The notes: generated by a model from the letters alone, not told the origin. 64,000 nt of DNA from Pseudomonas salomonii (GCF_900107155.1 NZ_FNOX01000014.1:1-64000); one strand, 5' to 3'. Positions 54,222 to 63,587 are shown, counted from the stretch's first letter. Numbers and translations: made by a program.

Positions 54222-54962
54222 CTACCCCACGTAGGGCTGAGCAACTCGCGCATCCGGCTCGCCACTGTCGCCCAGCGCTTTGGCAACGAGTCCGCTGCGC
54301 AGACAGCGATTGATGAAGTTCTGGACGTACTCAGCAGAAAGCGCTCTGCCTTTCGGAACAGCCATCGCCTGACGAATTTCCGTAAAATTGTCACTCAACA
54401 CCCTGACGCCTGTCGTACTTCGGGCGAAGCGCTCCAGCGGCTGACGAACACCTGCAGCTGCATCGAGTCCAAGCTTCAAGAACTCGTCAACGGCGGCGGC
54501 TGAAGTGTTCGCTCGAACCAACTCAGCATTTTTCAACGTCCGGGACAAGAACAGGTCATACGCCGCTCCCCTGCCCACTGCGATCCTGCAGCCGACCGAG
54601 TCCAATTCAGAAGCTCGATCAGACTTGCTTTGCGTTCGCACCAGATAGGTGCCATCGATGCAGACGTAGGGGTTTGAGAAGGAAATTTTCTCAGCCCTGA
54701 CTGGCTCAATGGCGAGAAACGCAAGATCCCAAGCGCCTTCCTCAAGTGCTGCGAAGACCTTGCCGGCGGCGTCATAGGCGGTCAGTGAAATAGCAATTCC
54801 AAGCTCATCAGCGAGTGCATTGGCCAACACGACCGACACGCCTGAGAAAACCTGGGTCTTCTCGTCAAGCTTCGCCAGTACAGGATTACCGAGGTTAATT
54901 GCGACCCGCAGCTTTCCCTGTGGAGCGATATCTTTTCGTACGGCGGCAAGATCAAATTCCAC
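54222..54962 (-). CDS. Substrate-binding protein (family 3 type) without signal peptide
   Basis: The 246-residue protein has a periplasmic-binding-protein fold: GKLRVAINLGNPVLAKLDEK, then GVSVVLANALADELGI, WDLAFLAIEPVRAEKISFSNPYV and AMAVPKGRALS. It resembles polar-amino-acid-binding proteins. No signal peptide precedes the fold; the frame begins MEFDLAAVRKDIAPQ. It could act in the cytoplasm, or be a chorismate-type or dehydratase-like relative. It starts 2 bases after the TerC stop and is the last intact gene of the acnD-like operon. Confidence 0.82.
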   Translation of the reverse strand: MEFDLAAVRKDIAPQGKLRVAINLGNPVLAKLDEKTQVFSGVSVVLANALADELGIAISLTAYDAAGKVFAALEEGAWDLAFLAIEPVRAEKISFSNPYVCIDGTYLVRTQSKSDRASELDSVGCRIAVGRGAAYDLFLSRTLKNAELVRANTSAAAVDEFLKLGLDAAAGVRQPLERFARSTTGVRVLSDNFTEIRQAMAVPKGRALSAEYVQNFINRCLRSGLVAKALGDSGEPDARVAQPYVG

Positions 54963-54964
54963 GG

Positions 54965-55669
54965 CTACTCTCTCCTCTCTATTTCTGATTTATCACCCGC
55001 AGCTGCATTCGAACTGACAATGCATTTTCCGATGATCAATACTATTGTCACGCCGACGATGCCGGCACCGTAATGAGCCCAGGCCGGTACCGCCGGCAGG
55101 CTTATATCAGTGATCGCCATACTGCCCGCGATCCAACCGAGCAATGCAGCTCCAAGGGTGATGACAATCGGATATCGATCCATGAAATGCAGTACCAACT
55201 TGCTGCCCCAGATGATGATCGGGATACTGATCACGATACCAAAGACCACCAGCTCAATCTGCCCGCCGGAGGCCCCTGCTACTGCGACCACGTTGTCCAG
55301 ACTCATGACCGCGTCGGCAACGATGATGGTCTTGATCGCGCCCCAAAGCTTTGGGCTCGCCGTCATGTTGTCGTGTGCATCCTCATCCTCAGGAACCATC
55401 AGCTTGATACCGATCCAGAGGAGCAATAAGGCACCAATGAGCTTGAGCAAAGGCCATTCCAACAGCTGAAGTGCGAAGAATATCATCCCTATTCGCAATA
55501 GGATCGCGCCCAGAGCACCGCCAATAATGGCGCGATTACGTTGTGCTTCGGGGAGCTTGCGACACGCCAGCGCGATTACAACCGCGTTGTCGCCGCCCAA
55601 CAAAATATCGATGGCGATGATTTGCATCACGGCCAGCCAGAACCCTGGCGAGTTTATGAGTTCGATCAA
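54965..55669 (-). CDS. TerC-family integral membrane protein
   Basis: The 234-residue protein has seven hydrophobic segments and the two conserved acid motifs: IIAIDILLGGDNAVVIALAC near the N terminus and IIVADAVMSLDNVVAVAG in the middle. It is of the YjbE/TerC group (manganese or metal handling, tellurite-resistance relatives). It is 30 bases after the lactonase gene, inside the acnD/prpF-type operon. The link to tricarboxylate chemistry is not obvious. Confidence 0.9.
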   Translation of the reverse strand: MIELINSPGFWLAVMQIIAIDILLGGDNAVVIALACRKLPEAQRNRAIIGGALGAILLRIGMIFFALQLLEWPLLKLIGALLLLWIGIKLMVPEDEDAHDNMTASPKLWGAIKTIIVADAVMSLDNVVAVAGASGGQIELVVFGIVISIPIIIWGSKLVLHFMDRYPIVITLGAALLGWIAGSMAITDISLPAVPAWAHYGAGIVGVTIVLIIGKCIVSSNAAAGDKSEIERRE

Positions 55670-55699
55670 AATGAGCTCTCAAGGCCAGGGGCCGGTCAA

Positions 55700-56926
55700 T
55701 CAGATAGTTTTGAAGATCATGCACACAGGGCTGCCGGTCTTGATGACTTGGCCGTTCGCGGCAAGCTCTCCAGTAACCTGATCGACGTCGAAGCTGACAA
55801 TGGTGTCGCTTTCTTCGTTGGCAATAAACAGGCGCGTGCCATCCGGCGTGAGATTCATAAAGCGAGGCTTACGACCTTGAGACGCAGTGTGCGATTTGGC
55901 GGCAAACGCACCATTTGGCTCTATCGCGAAGGTCGTCACGCCGTCCTGCCCCCGATTCGACACATAGAGATAGTTACCGGAAGGCGCCATCACGATGGCC
56001 GCCGCACGGCTATTGCCTGTGAAGTGGGATGGCAGTGTGGAGATAATCTCCTGAGGCTGGAGCGAACCTTGATCGGCATCGTAGGCGTACCCTGTGACGC
56101 TGCTGTCGAGTTCGTTCACGACGTAAGCGTTTTTCCCTGCCGGTGTAAACACCACATGACGCGGGCCCGCCCCCTCACGGGCTTTGACCATGCTGACCTG
56201 GGTAGCACCATATTTCGCGTTGTTCTGCTGCACGCGATAGACGAAGACGCCATCCAACCCTTTGTCGGGGATAACCAGGAATCGTCCGGACGGGTCGAAC
56301 GGGATCATGTGTGGATGAGAGCTGCTTTGTTCCACTTTATGGGGCCCAGGTTCGCCGGGCAGAGACTCCAGATGAGCCAGCTCGCCGAGGCTACCATCAT
56401 CCTGAATCGGGAAGATCGCAAAGCCGCCAGTGGCATAGTTTGCAACAGCCAGGAACTTACCGGTCGGATCGACGCTGAGATGAACGGGGTTTTTGCCTTG
56501 GGTGCCAACGGTATTGAGCCTGGTCAATTCACCGGTCTTCTCGTCAATGGCGAACGAGCTCACTTCGCTGAGATCACCATGCACGCAGTAAAGATGGGTC
56601 TGCGAGTGATTGAAGGCCAAAAACGATGGGTTCACCAGATCATTGAGCGTCTGAACCAATGTGCACGCGCCGGTTTCAGGCGCATAACGGTAGACGGTAA
56701 TACCTACGCCACGGGCATTTCGCTCTTTGGTTGTGCGCGATCCAACGTAAGCAAACCGAGGGGTCTGCGAGGGTTTGTTATTCGTCATTTTACTTTCATC
56801 GCTGGTAGAAGCAGCATGTGCCGGGAGGGTGAAGCCACCCGCTAAGACACCGCCCGCCGCTAGCGCAGAAAGCTGTATGAATTGACGGCGGGGCATCGAG
56901 TGCCTAGGGAATTGGGATGAACTCAT
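55700..56926 (-). CDS. Beta-propeller lactonase (Pgl/YbhE-type), Tat-exported
   Basis: The protein has about 408 residues. The N terminus has a twin-arginine signal, PRRQFIQLSALAAGGVLAGG, ending at AHA. The remainder is a seven-bladed propeller of the 6-phosphogluconolactonase/muconate-cyclase family, with repeated FAIDEKTGELTRLNTVGTQG-type blades, HMIPFDPSGRFLVIPDKG and PRHVVFTPAGKNAYVVNELD. The Tat signal puts it in the periplasm, so a role in the pentose-phosphate pathway is unlikely. It may open a lactone or cyclise an unsaturated acid there. The start choice is uncertain; an upstream in-frame ATG is at 56974. Confidence 0.85.
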   Translation of the reverse strand: MSSSQFPRHSMPRRQFIQLSALAAGGVLAGGFTLPAHAASTSDESKMTNNKPSQTPRFAYVGSRTTKERNARGVGITVYRYAPETGACTLVQTLNDLVNPSFLAFNHSQTHLYCVHGDLSEVSSFAIDEKTGELTRLNTVGTQGKNPVHLSVDPTGKFLAVANYATGGFAIFPIQDDGSLGELAHLESLPGEPGPHKVEQSSSHPHMIPFDPSGRFLVIPDKGLDGVFVYRVQQNNAKYGATQVSMVKAREGAGPRHVVFTPAGKNAYVVNELDSSVTGYAYDADQGSLQPQEIISTLPSHFTGNSRAAAIVMAPSGNYLYVSNRGQDGVTTFAIEPNGAFAAKSHTASQGRKPRFMNLTPDGTRLFIANEESDTIVSFDVDQVTGELAANGQVIKTGSPVCMIFKTI

Positions 56927-57007
56927 GGAATGGTTCTCTGTTGTTTTTATTATTGAACGGGGCGGTGTGCTCATGCCGGGCGCAAACCGACATGAACACG
57001 GGCTGAA

Positions 57008-58156
57008 TCAGAGAACTTCAGGAACTCGTACCCAACCTTCCATCAGCCGGCGAGCACTGCGGCTCATCACAGCCTTGTCCACACTCCAGCCACCATCTTC
57101 CAGCACGGTTTTCGCGCCTACTGCCACGCTGCCGGCGGTATGCCCCATACGAACTTGGCGATCCCCAATGTCGCCAACGATACGATTCACCAGCGTGCCA
57201 TCAAGAGCAGCCGCGACAGCAACCGCGACTGCGCCAGTACCCGTTATCGCGTGGTGCAGCTTGCCCATCGACAGGATCCGGGCGATCACGTCGATATCAC
57301 CTGGCTCGACGAACTTGCCACCCGCAGCCTGATAGCTCTGAGGCTTGGCCACAAAGCAAAGCTTGGGCGTATGCGGACGCAGACGAGTTGCCTCTTCGGC
57401 GGTTGCGGCCAACCCCATCGCAACAGTGCAATGCGCACGGATGGTTTCACAGCGCGCCAGGAGCTCGGCATCGCCATTGACCTGATCCTGAGTTTCGGTA
57501 CCTTTGAGACCCACTCGGTCAGCCTCAAGGAAAATGGTGGGGTTACCCGCGTTCAACAACGTGACGGGCATAAGGCCAATGCCTGGAATTTCCAGTTCAT
57601 CGACGGCGTTACCGGTGGGCAGAATGCTGCCGTCCGACCCGCCAGGCTTGAGAAACTCCAGCACGATTTCAGCAGCTGGAAACGCCACACCATCAAGTAC
57701 GAAGTCACCCTCCTCCAGCACCTCACCGTTGCGCATCGGCACGTGGGCGATGATTCGTTTCTGTATATTGGCCTGCCATATACGGACAACGGCGATGCCA
57801 TCACGAGGAGCATCCACCAAGCCTTCAGAGATCGCATACGGGCCAACAGCCGAACTCAGGTTGCCGCAGTTACCTGACCAGTCAATAACCGGTGTCTCGA
57901 TGGCCGGAGCCCCGAACAGATAATCAACGTCGCAATCTTCACGACTTGCTTGACCGATGATCACAACCTTGCTGGTACTGGAGGTAGCACCACCCATTCC
58001 GTCGATCTGCTTGCCGTACACATCTGGACTGCCGATCACACGAAGAAGGATGGCATCCCGCTCTTGGCCAGCAGGCGGCAGATCCTTGTCGAGAAAGAAC
58101 ACGCCCTTACTGGAGCCGCCACGCATGTAAACAGCTGGGATACGTCTTTGAGTCAT
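57008..58156 (-). CDS. prpF: PrpF-family isomerase
   Basis: The 382-residue protein has the PrpF layout: PAVYMRGGSSKGVFFLDKDLP near the N terminus, GNCGNLSSAVGPYAI, LNAGNPTIFLEADRVGLKG and GHTAGSVAVGA. The catalytic Lys/Cys pairs of the diaminopimelate-epimerase-like fold lie in the first and third motifs. PrpF isomerises trans-2-methylaconitate; relatives isomerise other unsaturated acids (aconitate, oxalomesaconate). It follows the acnD-like gene after 31 bases, the usual acnD-prpF order. The surrounding methylcitrate genes (prpB, prpC) are absent. Confidence 0.88.
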   Translation of the reverse strand: MTQRRIPAVYMRGGSSKGVFFLDKDLPPAGQERDAILLRVIGSPDVYGKQIDGMGGATSSTSKVVIIGQASREDCDVDYLFGAPAIETPVIDWSGNCGNLSSAVGPYAISEGLVDAPRDGIAVVRIWQANIQKRIIAHVPMRNGEVLEEGDFVLDGVAFPAAEIVLEFLKPGGSDGSILPTGNAVDELEIPGIGLMPVTLLNAGNPTIFLEADRVGLKGTETQDQVNGDAELLARCETIRAHCTVAMGLAATAEEATRLRPHTPKLCFVAKPQSYQAAGGKFVEPGDIDVIARILSMGKLHHAITGTGAVAVAVAAALDGTLVNRIVGDIGDRQVRMGHTAGSVAVGAKTVLEDGGWSVDKAVMSRSARRLMEGWVRVPEVL

Positions 58157-58187
58157 TTGATATCTCCTACGACAAATCAGCGGCGCA

Positions 58188-60794
58188 TCAGTTGGCGGAT
58201 GCGTTCTTCATGCTTTCGATCAGCAACTGCGGCAACAAACCACCGCTGCGCAAGTAACGAACGTCCTCGAAGGTATCCAGACGGCTCACGACGCTGACGC
58301 GCTCGGTTTCGCCGTTTTCGCGTTCAATCACCAGAGTGACCTTGGCGCCTGGCTGGAAGTCATCAGTGATGCCCTCTACGCTAAAGATTTCGCGGCCGTT
58401 CAGACCGAGGCTTTGACGCGAGACACCTTGCTCGAACTGCAGCGGAAGGATGCCGAGCCCTGCCAGGTTCGTGCGGTGGATACGCTCGAAGCTCTCTGCG
58501 ACCACAACACGAACACCCAGCAGCCGTGGGCCTTTGGCTGCCCAGTCGCGAGAGGAACCGCTTCCATATTCCTTACCGGCAACGACGATCAGCGACTGCT
58601 TGCGATCCGCGTAGACCTCAGCAGCCTTGAAAATCGTTGTGACTTCTTTCTCGGGCAGCAGCAGTGTCCATGGGCCTTCGCGACCATCTTCGAGCAGCTC
58701 GTTCTTCAGGCGTGGACTTGCGAAGGTCGCACGCTGTGCAGCCTCATGGTTGCCCCGACGAGTGCCGTAGGAGTTGAACTCAGGCACAGCGATACCGTGG
58801 GACTGCAGGTATTGACCCGCATCACTTTCCGGCAGGATCGCACCCGATGGAGAAATGTGGTCGGTGGTGATGTTGTCTGACAGCATGGCGAGGACACGCA
58901 TATTGCTGAGATCTTTGCGGGTATCCGTAGCCGTGACCGCGTCGCTCCAGTACGGGGGTTTGCGGATGTACGTACTGCTGGCCTGCCAGGCATATTGGTC
59001 GCTGACGCCTGCACGCAAGTCACTGGCAATCAAACCTGCTTCACGAGGGATATCTTCGTACGCCTTGTCGAAGAGGTCTGCGGTCAGGTTGTCCGCTTCG
59101 ATCCGTGTTAGTTCTTCGTCACTTGGCCACAGCTCGTGCAGGTAAACAGGCACACCGTTGTCATCCAGGCCGAGAGCATCTTTCTCCGGATCGATCAAAT
59201 AGGTGCCGGAGATGGCATAAGCAACAATCAGCGGCGGCGACATGATGAAGACTTCGCGAGCCAGTGGGTGAACCCGACCTTCGAAATTACGATTGCCGGA
59301 GGTCGCTGCCACGGTTTCCAGCTTGCGGCTACGGATCTCTGCTTCGATCTCAGGGCTCAGCAGTGGCCCCGACATACCGTTACAGGTGGTGCAGCCGTAA
59401 CCGACCAGGTTGAAGCCCAATGCGTCGAGATCTTCGTTGAGCCCGGAACGTTCGAGGTAATCAGAAACGACCATCGAGCCAGGTGCAAAGGACGTCTTGA
59501 CCCAAGGAGCACGCTTCAAGCCACGTTTACGTGCGTTTCGCGCGACCAACCCGGCGGCGATCACGCCGCGTGGGTTAGAAGTGTTAGTGCAGCTGGTGAT
59601 AGCCGCGAGGACGACCGAGCCGTTGTCCAAGCCAACTGGAAGGTTGGTCGCTGGTGCTTTTTGACCCAATACAATTCGTTGGTGTGGTTGCTTTGGCCCC
59701 GCAATTGAACGCGCAACAGAGCTGAGATTCAGCGTTACGACGCGGTTGTACTCAGCCTCACCCAGGCTGTCATGCCACAGGCCTTGAGCGCGAGCATAAG
59801 CCTCAGTCAGGCCGGAAATCTGACCGCCACGACCCGTCATGCGCAAATAATGCAGAGTACGATCATCAATCGCGAACATCGCCGCGGTTGCGCCGAACTC
59901 AGGCGCCATGTTGGACAAAGTGCCACGATCAGCCAGCGACAGTTGTGGTACGCCAGGGCCGAAGAATTCCAGGAATGAACCGATCACGCCAGCCTTGCGC
60001 AGTTGCTCAGTGAGCGCCAGTGCGATGTCCGTTGCCAAGTAGCCTTGAGGCAACGTGCCTTCCAGACGTACGCCGACAATCTCCGGTAAACGCAGCATCA
60101 ACGATTTACCCAGCATTGCCGCTTCAGCTTCGATACCGCCTACACCCCAGCCCAACACGCCAATGGCATTGATCATAGTGGTGTGGCTGTCGGTGCCGAC
60201 CAATGTATCCGGGAATGCCCACAGCTCGCCGTCACGACGCTGAGTCCCCACGACCGTAGTCAGGCGCTCCAAGTTGATCTGGTGAAGGATGCCCTTGCCC
60301 GAAGGAATAATCGACAAATTGCTGAACGCCTTGTTGCACCAGTCCAGGAACTGAAAACGTTCGGCATTGCGTTCACGCTCGATGGCTTCGTTATCGGCAA
60401 GTGCGCTGGCATCCCCCCAACGCTCGACGTTGAGCGAGTGATCCACGACGAGGTGAGTTGGAGTGACAGGGTTGACCAGGCGTGGATTGCCACCTTTCTC
60501 GGCAACAGCATCACGCAGCCCGGCGAGGTCGACCAACGCAGGCGTACCGAGCAGATCCTGCAGGACAACACGGGCTGGTCGGAAAGGGATATCGAATTCT
60601 TTGGAGCGGGCGCAGATGACTTTGAGCGCGGCTTCAGGGTCAGCCTCCCCGCGCAAAACGTTCTCGGCAAGGATTCGCAGACTGTAGGGCAGCTTTGCGT
60701 AATCACCGCCCAGGTCAGTCACGACCCCACGAATGTCGCTGACACGGTACTCGATCCCGTTGGCGGAAACGATTTGACCCTTTGACTCAGGCAT
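58188..60794 (-). CDS. acnD: AcnD-like iron-sulfur dehydratase
   Basis: The 868-residue protein is of the aconitase superfamily with the AcnD-type start (VVLQDLLGTPALVDLAGLRDAV, then VVDHSLNVERWGD). Iron-sulfur ligands are in AAITSCTNTSNPRG and in GYGCTTCNGMSGPL. The swivelling C-terminal domain has GSGSSRDWAAKGPRLLGV, which includes the Ser-Arg of the active site. The AcnD group dehydrates 2-methylcitrate, and PrpF then fixes the double bond. Ordinary aconitase activity is possible. It is the first gene of the minus-strand operon, with a conserved operator in its promoter. Confidence 0.9.
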   Translation of the reverse strand: MPESKGQIVSANGIEYRVSDIRGVVTDLGGDYAKLPYSLRILAENVLRGEADPEAALKVICARSKEFDIPFRPARVVLQDLLGTPALVDLAGLRDAVAEKGGNPRLVNPVTPTHLVVDHSLNVERWGDASALADNEAIERERNAERFQFLDWCNKAFSNLSIIPSGKGILHQINLERLTTVVGTQRRDGELWAFPDTLVGTDSHTTMINAIGVLGWGVGGIEAEAAMLGKSLMLRLPEIVGVRLEGTLPQGYLATDIALALTEQLRKAGVIGSFLEFFGPGVPQLSLADRGTLSNMAPEFGATAAMFAIDDRTLHYLRMTGRGGQISGLTEAYARAQGLWHDSLGEAEYNRVVTLNLSSVARSIAGPKQPHQRIVLGQKAPATNLPVGLDNGSVVLAAITSCTNTSNPRGVIAAGLVARNARKRGLKRAPWVKTSFAPGSMVVSDYLERSGLNEDLDALGFNLVGYGCTTCNGMSGPLLSPEIEAEIRSRKLETVAATSGNRNFEGRVHPLAREVFIMSPPLIVAYAISGTYLIDPEKDALGLDDNGVPVYLHELWPSDEELTRIEADNLTADLFDKAYEDIPREAGLIASDLRAGVSDQYAWQASSTYIRKPPYWSDAVTATDTRKDLSNMRVLAMLSDNITTDHISPSGAILPESDAGQYLQSHGIAVPEFNSYGTRRGNHEAAQRATFASPRLKNELLEDGREGPWTLLLPEKEVTTIFKAAEVYADRKQSLIVVAGKEYGSGSSRDWAAKGPRLLGVRVVVAESFERIHRTNLAGLGILPLQFEQGVSRQSLGLNGREIFSVEGITDDFQPGAKVTLVIERENGETERVSVVSRLDTFEDVRYLRSGGLLPQLLIESMKNASAN

Positions 60795-60843
60795 TGGCTA
60801 ATCCTCACAGGCTGTACAAGCAATGTTTTTGTGAGGGCAATAT

Positions 60844-60869
60844 TGCACTTTGTAATGATATAGGTCAAT
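60844..60869 (-). promoter_or_regulatory. Promoter/operator of the acnD-like operon (copy 1 of a 26-base element)
   Basis: Read on the minus strand the element is ATTGACC followed by TATATCATTACAAAGTGCA. TTGACC can serve as -35 and CAATAT, 17 bases on, as -10. The same element, 24 of 26 identical, occurs before the MFS gene. It overlaps the spacer, as a repressor site would. The rest of the 318-base gap to the CitMHS gene has only a small open frame (60975-61040) with a GAGG site. Confidence 0.8.
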
Positions 60870-61112
60870 GTTGATTCATCCGATTCACCCCACCACCGAA
60901 ATCGGACGTACCTCTTCGCGCTCAGCCAGGCAGGTACGGTTCAAAAAAATAAACATAAGAAAATGAGGCCCACCATGATCCAGCTTGCGCACACCCGATC
61001 CGTTCAACCTCCCTTGCGCATCGAGCCTGTCTCGACCTGAATCACGCCGGCTACCTTGCAGCTGTCAGGCTGCCAGGTGCCCTACAAATACAAGAAAAAA
61101 GGGAGTTCGACC

Positions 61113-62429
61113 GTGCTGACAATCCTTGGCTTTTCGATGGTCATCTGTTTTATGTACCTGATCATGACCAAGCGCCTTTCGGCGTTGATCGCTCTGATCC
61201 TGATCCCCATCCTGTTCGCCCTGATTGGCGGGCACTACGCAGGTTTGGGCGGGATGATGCTCGACGGCGTGAAAACGCTGGCCCCTACCGGCGTCATGCT
61301 GACGTTCTCGATCCTGTACTTCGGGATCATGATTGACGCAGGGCTTTTCGATGGGTTGGTGCGCTTCATCCTGAAGCTGGTGAAAGGCGACCCTTTGAAG
61401 GTTCTGGTCGGTACTGCCGTGCTAACCATGCTGGTGTCGCTGGACGGTGATAGCTCAACGACCTACATGATTGCGTGTGCAGCATTTCTGCCGCTTTATC
61501 AGCGACTGGGGATGAGCGTTCTGGGGATGACGTGCCTGGTCAACATCGCCAGCGGCATCATGAACATCTCCCCGTGGGGTGGCCCTACCGCGCGCGCAGC
61601 CGCTGCCTTGCATGTTGATGCCATGGACATCTTTGTTCCGATGATCCCTGGGATGCTGATCGGTGCTGCCTGCCTGGTGTTCACCGCCGTGATTCTGGGA
61701 AGAAAGGAGCGTGCGCGTCTTGGCATCATTCACCTGGACGATTTCCACGACGGATCGATGGCGCTGGGTACCGGTTCTGCTGAAGAGTGTGACGGTAACC
61801 GACGTCCGAAAATGTTCTGGCCGAACCTCATCCTGACGCTGACCCTCATCACATGCCTAGTGCTGGGCACTATGCCGATCCAGATACTGTTCATGGTCGG
61901 CTTTGCCATCGCGATCACGCTCAACTACCCAACAATCGAGGATCAAAAAGCCCGCATTGCAGCTCACGCAGCCAACGTACTGGCGGTAACGGCTGTCATC
62001 TTCGCTGCAGGTATCTTCACTGGAATCCTGTCCGGCACCGGCATGGTGGACTCAATGGCCAAAAGCCTGCTGTACGTGATTCCGCCGAGCTTCGGGCCAT
62101 TTCTTGCAGTATTCACTGCCGTGGTGAGCCTGCCGTTCACCTTTTTCATGTCGAACGATGCGTTCTACTTCGGGATCCTGCCAGTCATTGCTCAGACCGC
62201 TGCCCAGTACGGCATTACACCACTGGAAATTGCGCGCGCGTCCGTTGTTGGCCAGCCGGTTCACTTATTGAGTCCTCTCGTGCCCTCGCTTTATTTGCTG
62301 GTCGCCTTGGCCAAGGTCGACCTGGGCGATCACCAGCGATTCGCGCTGAAGTGGGCGATTCTAGCAAGCTTTGGATTGTTCCTAGGGGGCGTACTGTTCG
62401 GCGCTTTCCCGTTCTATCAGGTTCGCTGA
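61113..62429 (+). CDS. CitMHS-family citrate/tricarboxylate transporter
   Basis: The 438-residue protein has about 12 membrane segments. CitMHS features are GVMLTFSILYFGIMIDAGLFDGL, MLVSLDGDSSTTYMIACAAFLPLY, NIASGIMNISPWGGPTARAAAAL and, late, PFTFFMSNDAFYFGILPVIA. This family takes up metal-citrate complexes or related acids with protons. The start is a GTG with GGAG seven bases upstream. It is divergent from the acnD-like operon and should import its substrate. Confidence 0.92.
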   Translation: MLTILGFSMVICFMYLIMTKRLSALIALILIPILFALIGGHYAGLGGMMLDGVKTLAPTGVMLTFSILYFGIMIDAGLFDGLVRFILKLVKGDPLKVLVGTAVLTMLVSLDGDSSTTYMIACAAFLPLYQRLGMSVLGMTCLVNIASGIMNISPWGGPTARAAAALHVDAMDIFVPMIPGMLIGAACLVFTAVILGRKERARLGIIHLDDFHDGSMALGTGSAEECDGNRRPKMFWPNLILTLTLITCLVLGTMPIQILFMVGFAIAITLNYPTIEDQKARIAAHAANVLAVTAVIFAAGIFTGILSGTGMVDSMAKSLLYVIPPSFGPFLAVFTAVVSLPFTFFMSNDAFYFGILPVIAQTAAQYGITPLEIARASVVGQPVHLLSPLVPSLYLLVALAKVDLGDHQRFALKWAILASFGLFLGGVLFGAFPFYQVR

Positions 62430-62455
62430 ACAGATATTGCGCGTTCAAAACACAT

Positions 62456-62485
62456 CGGCGGAGATCAGAAGAGTGGTCTCTGCCG
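62456..62485. terminator. Imperfect hairpin after the CitMHS gene
   Basis: CGGCGGAGA (62456-62464) pairs with TCTCTGCCG (62477-62485) with one mismatch. It begins 27 bases after the stop codon. No T-run follows, so it may be a weak terminator or a stabilising structure. Confidence 0.4.
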
Positions 62486-62548
62486 CTGCATGGCACGACG
62501 CGCTAGAATGGCAGCTCTGTGGTTCAGCTCTTTCTGGTTCCCGATCCT

Positions 62549-63436
62549 ATGCCTCTAAGCCCACTGCAAGCACGCATTGCGCGTGACATCGTCTCCCACG
62601 TACGTCGTGAACGCTTCCCTGTTGGTCATCACCTGGTCGAGTCCCAGCTGGCTACGACGCTCAATGTGTCGCGCACGCCGGTCAAGTTCGCCATGGGCCA
62701 TCTGGTCGAAAAAGGCATGCTGACCTATGACCGCAACAGAGGTTTTTTCCTAGCCCGCGCGAGCGATGATCTGGGTGATCTCGTCTCTGAGGTCATGGGA
62801 AACAGCGACGATCCTCTTTACCTGAAACTTGCAGAGCTGCGACTGAGCAGACAGCTTCCTGAGCTGTTTACTGAGATCGAATTTATGCGCCAGTTTGACG
62901 TTTCCAGGGCAGCGCTGCGAGCCGTACTGTCCCGTATCCAGCAAGAAGGCTGGGTCGAACAGCGTGCGGGTCAGGGATGGCGTCTGCTGCCGATGATCGA
63001 CTCTGTCGAAGCCTATGAAGAAAGCTACTCCTTTCGCGCCACCATTGAGCCTTCCGGCCTTCTGTCACCGACATTTCAGCTTGATCGCGAAACCCTGGCG
63101 GCCTGTCGTCGGCAGCAGGAATTCATTGCCAATGGTGGGTATCTGACGATGACGGCACAGGAGTTGTTTGAGGCCAACTCTCTGTTCCACGAGACTCTGG
63201 CGGCATGTTCAGGCAACCGCTTCCTACAGCAGACCGTACGTCGCCTCGACCAACTACGCCGGCTCGTTGAATACCGGCAGGCAAGCGCACGTACACCCCG
63301 TAAAGGCCAAGCCGAAGAACACCTGGCGATTCTGGAGTGCCTGGAACGGGGCGACCGACTGGCAGCCGCTGATCAAATGCGACGCCATCTGGAACAGGCA
63401 AGACGCCACAAAGTCGACCCCGCTCTCTTCGAATAA
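62549..63436 (+). CDS. GntR/FCD-family regulator with two winged helices
   Basis: The protein has about 295 residues. The first winged helix is ARIARDIVSHVRRERFPVGH with SQLATTLNVSRTPVKFAMGHL. A second, less typical one is LFTEIEFMRQFDVSRAALRA with VLSRIQQEGWVEQRAGQGWRL. An FCD-like ligand domain follows (EANSLFHETLAACSGNRFLQQ, then AEEHLAILECLERGDRLAAADQMRRHLEQ). It sits between the CitMHS and MFS genes and probably binds the 26-base element found at both promoters. The start could also be 30 bases upstream. Confidence 0.88.
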   Translation: MPLSPLQARIARDIVSHVRRERFPVGHHLVESQLATTLNVSRTPVKFAMGHLVEKGMLTYDRNRGFFLARASDDLGDLVSEVMGNSDDPLYLKLAELRLSRQLPELFTEIEFMRQFDVSRAALRAVLSRIQQEGWVEQRAGQGWRLLPMIDSVEAYEESYSFRATIEPSGLLSPTFQLDRETLAACRRQQEFIANGGYLTMTAQELFEANSLFHETLAACSGNRFLQQTVRRLDQLRRLVEYRQASARTPRKGQAEEHLAILECLERGDRLAAADQMRRHLEQARRHKVDPALFE

Positions 63437-63561
63437 GCCCAACGCCTGCCCTGGAGTTGTCACGCGACCTGTCTAGGTCACGTGCGCTCTTTCCTGCCCG
63501 CCGATCGCCATCGACGCCTCACGTCAGTCGTCTGGTCCCATCTGTTTTTCAGAAAACACAG

Positions 63562-63587
63562 ATTGACTTATATCATTACAAAGTACA
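63562..63587 (+). promoter_or_regulatory. Promoter/operator of the MFS gene (copy 2 of the 26-base element)
   Basis: ATTGACT followed by TATATCATTACAAAGTACA differs at two positions from the copy before the acnD-like gene and has the same orientation relative to its gene. TTGACT fits -35, with CACTTT as a weak -10 seventeen bases on. It is 109 bases before the MFS start. No gene is seen in 63437-63695. Confidence 0.8.

Noticed and set aside
55541..56845. Plus-strand open frame of 434 codons opposite the lactonase and TerC genes
   Set aside because: No ribosome-binding site or domain. The minus strand holds a Tat signal and propeller blades in the lactonase frame.
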